A stretch of DNA of 64,000 nt from assembly GCA_963931925.1 (NCBI GenBank), contig OZ007581.1, positions 20,451,947 through 20,515,946 on the forward strand, in the 5' to 3' direction. The DNA is from Onchidella celtica. Taxonomy: Eukaryota > Mollusca > Gastropoda > Systellommatophora > Onchidiidae. The notes under the pieces were generated by a model. That model did not search any database, had not been told where the DNA came from, and saw only the letters and a program-made list of their open reading frames with translations. Below are positions 13,001 through 21,149 of this stretch, piece by piece (within the stretch, counting starts at the first letter, position 1; every line of letters begins with the position of its first letter). Position numbers and translations under genes: made by a program.

Positions 13001-14166
13001 TGGCCAAATGTTTAAATGAAAAAAAAAAACATAAATCTGTGATTTATTGTATCTTTTCTACATTGTCTCAACGCGGAGCTTTGCAACATGCAATTTTTTG
13101 GCCATATTTTATCTTAACAAAGTTAGTTACAATCACCTTAACTCATCTGACAGTGATCATTAACTTTATCTTGATATTCACACTGGCCTTCCATACAATC
13201 CTCCTTCTTCATGACATATCTCGCATTATTTGAAAATGAATCTGACACAACCCAAATAGCCCACTATAAACAGACAGTAGCAGTGGTTTATGCAAGGCAG
13301 ATCCGATCTACAGCGGGCTACTTCCATGCACATGTTTTACTCCTTACGCCTGACTTCTTTTAGAACCTAAACTGCACATTACACCAGACTTTTTAGGGTT
13401 GTATTTCTAAAGTCTCATAATCTAGTGTAAAAAAAAGTCAGTAGGTAAAACATAGCCGCTCTCATCGTACAGTACATGTTCAGTATAATCATACACCGGG
13501 TTTCCAGGTCGATCTGGGAGCGGTAGAGACGTCAATGGAATCCGGGTAGGTGGCACTTGTCCTGTGGGCAAATGGAAATGATTCATAAAGGATTTTTGTA
13601 TCTTATGGAGTCTTTCGAAAGCATAGGTAGCCCCATAATTATGCTACCTCGCATGGTGTTTACTCATTACACTGTTCTATCCATATGCCTTCTGAGAGCA
13701 GCAGAATATTATGATTGCGAAGCAGGGCCTTTTTTTCGAGTATCAGATCTTCCAACATAATGTTTGGTAGATAGGTGCAATGCTTATATTATTATACGCA
13801 GACAAAGCAGTACAAAAAAAAAAAGAGGCACTATATGGTCCCGGGTCTGCTGCAAAATGCAAAGTCACTTCTTTTCATAATATAGTTTCTTGTTAATCTT
13901 TCATTATGAACTGAATAGGTTTTTGACGTGGTAGGTCCAAGTGTTTGCAAAGCTTGGTCTTGATAGTTGTAAGCTATTCAGTGCGGAAAGTCCATGCAGG
14001 TTCTTTTACAGAAATTTACAGACAATATGGGATTAGCCCAGATAAAATATTTTCTACAGTCAAACAATTTCTGGCGTCCCATGTAATTTGCTCAGTTGTT
14101 GAACGTTTCAGATTCAGAGTGTACTCTGAAGTCTGATGTGCTCTGGCACATAAGACATTGGCTTAC
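10084..14166. other. Intergenic or gene A downstream intron, no gene recognised
   Basis: AT-rich, with T and A homopolymers. A small 39-bp tandem repeat lies at 11766. If gene A (- strand) extends past its transmembrane exon, its cytoplasmic exons could lie here, but I could not assemble any with consistent phase. Confidence 0.4.
11766..11853. repeat. 39-bp tandem repeat, two copies plus a partial third
   Basis: The unit begins CTATCCATCCATGTGTTCG and recurs exactly at 11805, with a partial third copy at 11844. The short plus-strand reading frame through it is a product of the repeat. Confidence 0.85.
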
Positions 14167-14202
14167 CTGTAGCTGGCTCGCCCGTGTTAAGCACTCCGAT
14201 GT
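14167..14202 (-). CDS. Candidate 36-nt exon, possibly cytoplasmic tail of receptor A
   Basis: On the minus strand a good acceptor (pyrimidines then TTTGCAG) and a good donor (CAG|GTAAGC) bracket 36 nt. Read in phase 1, as left by the gene A transmembrane exon, the 36 nt are open and encode about 12 residues. Read after the upstream 22-nt exon (phase 2) they hit a stop after four residues. Inclusion of that micro-exon could therefore switch the tail. Exon status rests only on splice consensus. Confidence 0.3.
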
Positions 14203-16423
14203 CTGCAAAGAAAGTATAGATCAGCAGACCTAGTAGTAACTCCCACGGGGCAATCTGAGGTTACAGCTAGTAACTCCACAAGAACATGCCTCCGTGTTAC
14301 ACTTGTCATTTGAGTTACAAATATGAATGAATAGGAAAACATCAATCTGGTTGTCTTATGATAGAGATCTAAATTTAAATCATCCTTATTTAAGTATGTT
14401 TACCATTCGCATATTGTTCTTAAATCTTCGAAAATCGTCACTGAGAAATTCTTTAGCTTACGAAATTTTGTCGGAATGAAGTCATTCACCTAAGAATCTC
14501 CCAACATCTTTTCATTTCCGCAGAAACCTGAGAATCTGAATTATCCTACCGAGAGAGTAGACGTTACAGTGCTATTCTTAAGATAGGAATATGATAAAAA
14601 AAATCCTCACTTCATTCACATATTTAATGTCTCAACGAATTACCTCTGTACTGATGCAGAGAATTCCTTCATACTAACAAAATTAATCAACATGTCAATA
14701 ACATGTTACAACTGTTGACCAAGCACTTATTCTGCAAAATGCACAGACTATGCTTTCATTTGCATTGTGATTTGTGCACTTACCTTGAAGATCCGCAAAG
14801 TATACCTAAAAAGAAAATAAAAACAGAAGCTATCGTCCATTCAGAACTTTTTGCCCCTCTTGGAAAGCTATGACTTTGCAGCCCTTTGCAGACCTTGAAT
14901 GTATTGAAAGTTGGTGTGTGGATAGTGGTCTTCGTGACTTCAATAGAACAGTTTCTTGATCATTGAAAGCTCATCTATTTCGTAATTTTCTCCTTGGGTT
15001 GGTTATATAAAAAGTGCTATCTGCATTCAGGACAGGAATTCAATCGGTTTGCAAACAACACTTCAACAAAGTACACGCATCTGCCAAAATGGACTACGCT
15101 TGGACATGAACTTATGGTTTTCATAATGTTCTCTGCATCAGGTCAGCAATACCGAATACAGCCCTGATGTGAACTACTGAACTTACTGCAAAGTTGAATG
15201 TTTAAAGCATATTATTTTGTAATACTTCAGAAAGATTTAAGAGTTTCGCCGTTTGAAACTTTCGCGTTGCCTGCATCGAAAATCTAAAATGGTCGTGGTC
15301 AAACTAAGATTCCATGCAGCAAACAAAGAAACAAAATTACTGCAATACAAAAATCAGTTCTCGAGAAATTGCAAGAAACTGGGAACGAATTTCTCAGTGC
15401 ACACTAATTATTATCTGCTACGGTCAATATAAAGTAGAACATTTAAGCAGGACCTAATAAAGAGTATTGAAAAGATTGTGCATTTTCCATTGAATCGATG
15501 GATTTTGATAAGGCGTAGGGGATTGATTCAATCTGCTATCATGAATGTAAAAGATAAGTCTGTATAATGTACATGTTGAATTCAAGATATTTTCTATTCA
15601 AGATATTGGAATAATATTTATTCAGAAATGTTTGTTTACCCTGAGATTGTACGCATCTTTCTTCAGACTGAGCCGGATCATGTATCAACACCGATTTTCT
15701 GTCTGTCGAATTTGAATTTTGCAGTTCATAATAATTATCTGTGCTTTGTAAAAAATAAAACCTAGACCTGATTATTAAAATAGAAAAAACATTTCCACAG
15801 TAGCAAGTTGTGCGAAGCATATAAAAGTGTTCAGTGGGAAAACACCGGTGAACATATACAATCGGCGAACAATCCCATGCCTCAAAGTACACACAGACAA
15901 TATGTTGAATATTGTCCCTGGTTTCGCACGATAGGTAATGTAGACTAGAATGATTTTTCTTATATTAGGTCTAAGTATAATTTTGCTACACAGTGGCGCA
16001 GAGATGCAAATTCAGACTCAGAATAAAGTCTAAGGAATACAAAGAAAAGTTCCAATAGATTTAGTGTGAAACATGAACTCATACAAAATTTCAAATAATA
16101 AATTCAGCTGACATTTCTAAAAAAATCGACATTGATCCCGCAATATATTATTAAAAAATGCTCTATCCACAATCTCTGCAAAATACCACGCAACAAATTA
16201 CTATTTACAGCATTTAGTAGGTCACAACAGTAATTTCCCACGATGACCTTTTGACTTGTAAAATGTACATGATCAAAGTCATGATCAAAGTAAATGGAAT
16301 CACTTTCCTTCAAATTTTTCCTTAGCACATCAACCACGATTTGTCATCAATTAAATAAAATCACTGCAAGAAATCTCGTGAAAATGCATGCAATATATGC
16401 CACACCTCTGCAGGTGTGTTTTT
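14203..16423. other. No recognised gene apart from the candidate micro-exon
   Basis: AT-rich sequence with several short open frames on the minus strand (for example 15539-15892 and 16104-16337) that show no recognisable domain. No transposon ends were noted. Confidence 0.4.
14784..14805 (-). CDS. Candidate 22-nt micro-exon, possibly receptor A tail
   Basis: The minus strand has a strong acceptor (TTTTCTTTTTAG) and a strong donor (AAG|GTAAGTG) 22 nt apart. Read from phase 1 it is open (about seven residues) and shifts the phase to 2. It lies downstream of the gene A transmembrane exon on the same strand. No transcript evidence is available here. Confidence 0.3.
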
Positions 16424-17725
16424 ACGGTTGTATGACATTTGGAGCACTACTGCAGATCAAAGAAAGCCGCCATGTGATATTTGGAGCACTAAGTTAGTTC
16501 AAAGAAAGCCGGCATGTGACATTTGGAGCACCAGCATTTGGGCTGTGATTTTATCGATTAATCCTTAATCAACCTGTTGACTATCGATTACTCTATGAAT
16601 ATTTTGCAATAACTTGCGGTGGGTACCACGGGGATAGAAAGTTTCTTTATAGGCCTAATACACTCTCTGTCAATCAATTCCAGATGTATAGAGACCAGTT
16701 TACGTTGGCAAAATGTTTGTTGAAGCGTTTTAAAACTTACAAAATTATTTTGAAATTATTTGGATATCAGGATATATCCTAATATGGATTATTATAAGCA
16801 TAACTGAACAAAGAAACGTCAAATAGTCCATATTTATTCAACGATCGGTTTTATATTTCACATATTTTGTGTCAAAATCTTAGAGCCGTGCGCGTTTTGA
16901 ATAAATGTTGTTTTTTTTTATAAACATTTTCCGTCTGTGTTTATACAGGCATGGGACTGTCTCGTGAAGAGGCGCCAGTTAAAAATGTTTATTTTATTGG
17001 GTTGTTGTTTTTTTAGGGGGGGGGGGGTATTTTTTTGGTTGAACAAAATAGATAATCTACACGAGACTTCACACTGTTGTTGAAGGCCTAAGGGAAGTTT
17101 AGCTTCGTAGGACCCAACGAAAACAATAGGACAGTTTTGTGGAGTTAATTGAACACAGAGATCAGAATCGCCAGAAACGCCACAAACAGTGGCCATGGAC
17201 AACAACAACAACAACAATAATAATAATGCTGATAACATAATAATACCTGTAATAATAATAATAATAATAATAATAACAATACAACAACATCATCGTCATC
17301 ATTGATCAGCAGAACAAAAGTTGTTGAGTGTAAAAGATAGAATTTTTTTTTCAGTAGATTTGCGACCTGATGTTGATATGAGTCTGTGAAAATGTAATCG
17401 AATACCAGCAGCGGTATAGGTGCGCCAAATGTCATACTGAAATTTTATCTATTTTTGGTAGTGCTCCAAATGTCATACTGCAATTTGACCTAGATTTAGA
17501 CAGTGCTCCAAATGTCATACTGCAATTTGACCTAGATTTAGACAGTGCTCCAAATGTCATACTGCAATTTGACCTAGATTTAGACAGTGCTCCAAATGTC
17601 ATACTGCAATTTGACCTAGATTTAGACAGTGCTCCAAATGTCATACTGCAATTTGACCTAGATTTAGACAGTGCTCCAAATGTCACGTTTTAAAAATTTT
17701 GGTGCTCCAAACGTCATGCTACCGT
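16424..17725. mobile_element. Foldback-type DNA element with satellite arms
   Basis: A 24-nt end at 16424-16447 (ACGGTTGTATGACATTTGG, then AGCAC) matches the reverse complement of 17702-17725 with about three mismatches. Inside the left end the ATTTGGAGCAC motif recurs at about 16474 and 16515. Inside the right end its inverse is expanded into 42-bp tandem units (17419-17688). The middle is low-complexity: a G9 run near 17018, and AAC and AAT trinucleotides at 17196-17280. There is no transposase. Terminal repeats made of repeated subterminal motifs resemble foldback elements. A target duplication was not identified. Confidence 0.6.
17419..17688. repeat. 42-bp tandem repeat array, about six copies
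   Basis: Units starting TGCTCCAAATGTCATAC occur at 17462, 17504, 17546, 17588 and 17630, with a divergent first copy at 17419 and a truncated last copy at 17672. Because 42 is divisible by three, the minus strand reads as a 14-residue repeat beginning MTFGALSKSRS. This is a by-product of the array, not a protein. It forms the right arm of the foldback element. Confidence 0.92.
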
Positions 17726-18117
17726 TTTTACGGCCAGGGAACAACTATTATGGAAAAAGAAAAAAAAAATTATTGAATGTTAATATTTGTTTCGGGTGCG
17801 TCTTGACATGACAATTATGTTGGTAAATATTGGTCCCCATTCCTTGATATCCTACATAGAAAGTTGAGAAAATGCGTTTTGGAATGGCTGTTTTATTTAC
17901 CTTGACTGACTTTGTTTTATTTGTCAATCAAATCTTCTCTATTCTGCATGGATTTGTCTGAGTAATGGTTTTTTTTCATTCAGGTAATGTTTGATCAATA
18001 ATTATGGGGTTGCCTTTGAAATGCTGTTTTTTCGAGGTGTGTAAATGACCAGGGCACAGATCCTCAGAAAATACAGTTTTCATTACATGCATTATTCTGA
18101 CAACAAAAATGCTCTTT

Positions 18118-18650
18118 TTTCACATTACCAATATGTGAGTGTGCATGAGAAAACCCGGCATAAGTCGACAGAGCTGATTTTGAGAAAAACGGCTTTGAAG
18201 TGAAAATATGGGCCCGACCCAAACTTCCAACTTGGCTGTTGTTTAGGGGACCGTGGCATGTTACAGGGTAAACTGTAGACGAGCAGTGAACAATACTCAT
18301 TATGATCTCTATAACGGCTTTGTAATTAGACTACGGTCTCCTAACAAGATCCAAAATCTTCCGTCTTGGCTGTTGTTTAGGGGACCGTGGCATGTTACAG
18401 GGAAAACTGTAATCTCTATAACGGCTTAGTTATTAGACTACGGTCTCCTAACAGCAATCGCTCCAATATTAATGGGTCAATTAGCTATTGCCACTTTTAG
18501 GATTAAATGCCGTTTCCTCAAAATCTTGTTTTAGGGGGGTCACTGACTTCAATTTATCAGAAATGTCTTGTCTTTTATTATATGTGCAGAACTCAAATTG
18601 TCATGTTGCCGACTTATTGTGGGTTTTCTCATGCCCACTCACATTATGTT
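18118..18650. repeat. Inverted-repeat block with internal duplication
   Basis: The segment 18135-18170 (GTGAGTGTGCATGAGAAAAC, then CC) is inverted at 18600-18645 with roughly 80 percent identity. Between the arms, a segment containing TGGCTGTTGTTTAGGGGACC occurs at 18234 and 18366, each followed by CTATAACGGCTT and GACTACGGTCTCCTAAC. The block looks like a non-autonomous DNA element with an internal direct repeat of about 130 bp. Confidence 0.55.
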
Positions 18651-18688
18651 TTCAGCTTAAAGCAAATTTTAGAAAGGAAAAAAAATAC

Positions 18689-18811
18689 CTCTCTTTTTGC
18701 AGATAACAAAACATATTGCTCCCAGGATACAGAAGACAGCACAAATGATGATAATTGCTATCTCAGTAATTTCCAAATTTTCGCTTTGTGCTGGCGAAGT
18801 TGATGTGTTAT
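18689..18811 (-). CDS. Receptor A, transmembrane exon
   Basis: A 123-nt exon with acceptor TTTTGTTTTCAG and donor GAG|GTATTT, phase 1 in and out. It encodes a short Ser/Thr/Asn-rich stalk (begins NTSTSPAQSE) followed by about 21 hydrophobic residues (IAIIIICAVFC, then ILGAICFVIC) and a basic stop-transfer KKR. This makes gene A a single-pass type I membrane protein. What follows on the cytoplasmic side is uncertain; two tiny candidate exons lie at 14784 and 14167. Confidence 0.7.
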
Positions 18812-18883
18812 CTGAAAACAAAATACAAAATAACTGGAGTGAAAGAATAATACAGCATCGTCGCCATTCTTTCTTCAGATTAC

Positions 18884-18985
18884 CTTTTTCTTGTTGAAGA
18901 AAACGTAAACAGAGACTATAATAATGGACAATAAGAAGTTAAAGATGACGAAATATAGTGAAAATGCCACTATCTCGTACTGCTG
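18884..18985 (-). CDS. Candidate alternative hydrophobic exon of receptor A
   Basis: 102 nt on the minus strand between a strong acceptor (CTTTTCTCTGTATAG) and a donor (AAAAAG|GTAATC). One frame is open and encodes a hydrophobic helix (for example IVAFSLYFVIFNFLLSII) ending in NKKK, like a second transmembrane exon just upstream of the main one. It is open only in phase 0, whereas the preceding Ig exon leaves phase 1. It would therefore need another exon in between or is fortuitous. Confidence 0.22.
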
Positions 18986-19507
18986 CTATACAGAGAAAAG
19001 TGTGAAAGGTTAAAAAAAAAAAAAAAGCGGATAGAAAAGTGTGTCCACTCCCCTCTGCCTTTTAAAGAAACCTTTCAGCATTACATCTGAGGTTTATTCA
19101 GCCAAAAAGAAAAGAAGTGGTTGTAAACATTAACGAAATATTAAAGAAACGTAAAATCTATTTATAAAGAGGTCTATTCCGTTCATACCATGGTCTTTTC
19201 TTGATTAGGGCCTTCCACTTGGATGAACAGTGAAATAGATGCTTATTTAAGGACAACTTTGGGAAATGATGTGAAGCAGAGCCATTGGGTGATTTAAAAA
19301 GGACAGATATGATACAGAGAGTGCACGACTTGGATAAGAAATGGGGCATGAAGAGTCAGTGTATGCGTCTCGAAAAAGGTGCAATAAACAAGCATTGTTC
19401 TAAATAAGCAGTGCAAGAAAACGTACTTTTGAAACTTTTTTAAAAAACGTTTTTATCACAGCAATTGTATTAAATTTGGTTTATTGTTAATCTCCTTGTT
19501 TCTTTAC

Positions 19508-19825
19508 CTTTAACCAGCATGGTACATGTATAATTCAGGCTGCTGTCACTGACTTTGGACCTTAACATTATGGTGAAGTTTCCACTGTGAAATGGAGTTA
19601 CATTAGCCAACGTTACCGACACAGTAAACGTCTTATTGTCCGTCCCAGGAGAAAAATTCCAGGTCATCGCCTTGCTCCACATATCACGTACCAACCTAGT
19701 GCCGTTTAGTATTGCTTCTTCATTCAAGCTTCCAGTAACAAGACAGAATGTGAATGTCTTAGTTTCATACACCTCAGCCATTACTACTGGGGTGACCTTC
19801 TCTCCATCGCCAAGTCGAAGATTAT
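19508..19825 (-). CDS. Receptor A, Ig-like module 3
   Basis: A 318-nt exon, acceptor TTGCTTACAG and donor AAAG|GTAAAG, phase 1 at both ends. It encodes a divergent Ig-like module: a first cysteine in FTFCLV, a shared EEA-LNGTR-VR segment, a core tryptophan in AMTWNFSP, alternating hydrophobics (FTVSVTLANV) and a closing NYTCTM. Several N-glycosylation sites (NGT, NKT, NVT, NFT, NYT) indicate an extracellular location. It matches module 2 in length and motif order, so the two are duplicates. It directly precedes the transmembrane exon. Confidence 0.72.
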
Positions 19826-19860
19826 CTGTAAGCAATAGAAAAACACGGTGACAGTTGCCT

Positions 19861-19999
19861 CTTAGATATAATCTAATATAATAATTTGGTAACCTGTGGG
19901 CTAGACTCTCCTTAGATATAATCTACTATAATAATTTGGTAACTTGTGGGCTATATTCTCTTTAGATATAATCTACTATGATAATTTGGTAACTTGTGA
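19861..19999. repeat. 50-bp tandem repeat, about 2.8 copies
   Basis: Units starting at 19861, 19911 and 19961 share TTAGATATAATCTA and ATAATTTGGTAAC. They lie in the short intron between Ig modules 2 and 3 of receptor A, close to both splice sites. Confidence 0.88.
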
Positions 20000-20070
20000 G
20001 GGGGAGGGGGGGGGGGGGAGAGAGAGAACTGATGGTACTGCAGTTGCCTTTAAAGCATAATAATACATAC

Positions 20071-20388
20071 TGTTTTCTATAGTTCGTGTAGTACATGTAA
20101 AATTCAACCGAGTCCTGTGACCATCTCTCCTCATTAGCACAACGACAAAGTCCCCGTGAGTTCTGTTTGTCTGGACTGTCACAGAGAAACGTGCACTGTC
20201 AATGCGAGGTTTAAAGTCCCAGGTCATTCCCTTAGTCGGCTGTCCACGTACTGCTCGAGTGCCATTCAGAAACGCCTCTTCCGTAAGTGCATCAGCAATA
20301 ACACAGAAAGAACATTCTAGCAGTGTTTTATTAGGTTTAGCTGCGACAACTGGATTGATGTCTTCTTCTGAACATGGACGAAAACATT
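20071..20388 (-). CDS. Receptor A, Ig-like module 2
   Basis: A 318-nt exon with a pyrimidine-rich acceptor (TCTCTCGCTCCTACCCAG) and donor AACA|GTATGT, phase 1 at both ends. It starts with a cysteine-containing lead (CFRPCSEED), then FCVI, EEAFLNGTRAVRG, GMTWDFKP, FSVTVQTN and FTCTTR. This is the same order as module 3. The LTR retrotransposon is inserted only 30 nt upstream of this exon's acceptor. The frame remains fully open, so any effect would be on splicing rather than coding. Confidence 0.72.
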
Positions 20389-20413
20389 CTGGGTAGGAGC
20401 GAGAGAAAGAAAA

Positions 20414-20418
20414 ATTAC
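20414..20418. repeat. Target-site duplication, left copy (ATTAC)
   Basis: The five bases ATTAC immediately before the 5' LTR are repeated at 27054-27058 immediately after the 3' LTR. Five bp is usual for Ty3/gypsy integrases. Confidence 0.85.
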
Positions 20419-21041
20419 TGTAGCATCTGCGGGCTGCCCCTTGCCCTCCCCCGGTTTTGTTGTTGTGCTGGTGGCTGAGCATGTGTCCACTACTTTTTCC
20501 GTTTTATTGTTGGCGGCCGCCGGGGTGTGCTGTGCTCCGTGGCCTGACCTTCTTTTCTAGTGAGTAGTTTTTTTCCTCGCTCGCTTGTTGTCAGGTGTTT
20601 TGACTCGTGCAGTAAATATTAGTATGTTCCCGAACATTCGATAACACTGTGGATAAGGATGTTTACGCCAGATTTGGCCTTGAGTGATGTAACCTGATGA
20701 CGTATTGATGCGTGATTGGTTAGTTTGTGCGAGGGCAAAGGTAACGTTTATTTCGGGAATTTTCTGTAGGAATGTTTATATATATAGACCTGTGTGAGTG
20801 GTTGGGTGGGGGTGAGTAAGTGAGTTTCCTTTTGTGTGGCGTAGATATTTAGTTTCGCTGGCGTCTTCCTAGTAATTTATTGTTCACTATACAGTTATTA
20901 AACTTCAGTATTATTTAATCTATCGTCGGATCTCGTGTTTATTTATTTTACAGCTGTAATAGTTTCGTTTTCTAAAGGGTTGTAGTTAGATCAACTAACT
21001 CCCCCCTACTATAACGTGCTAGAACAACCTCAGCTGTTACA
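20419..21041 (+). repeat. 5' LTR
   Basis: Starts TGTAGCATC and ends GCTGTTACA (short TGTA/TACA terminal inverted repeat). It holds a TATATATA core at about 20777 and an ATTAAA polyadenylation-like signal at about 20897. No differences from the 3' LTR were seen on reading both. Confidence 0.95.
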
Positions 21042-21044
21042 TAT

Positions 21045-21062
21045 TGGGGGCTCGTCCGGGAT
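21045..21062 (+). promoter_or_regulatory. Primer binding site, tRNA-Pro type
   Basis: The 18 nt TGGGGGCTCGTCCGGGAT begin three bases after the 5' LTR. This is the classical proline-tRNA primer site known from murine leukaemia virus, complementary to the 3' end of eukaryotic tRNA-Pro. It primes minus-strand DNA synthesis. Confidence 0.93.
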
Positions 21063-21149
21063 CCGACTATATTCGAGCGGACCAGATCAAAATTACTAGA
21101 TTTATTTACATAGTTTATTGTAGAATATCATCGACAAGCTATCTACAAC

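Noticed and set aside
17432-17686. Minus-strand protein of repeated 14-residue MTFGALSKSRS units
   Set aside because: Created by the 42-bp satellite, whose period is a multiple of three; no signal, splice or domain support.
16431-17690. CRISPR-like array of regularly spaced repeats
   Set aside because: Repeats are contiguous satellite units without unique spacers, in eukaryotic DNA.
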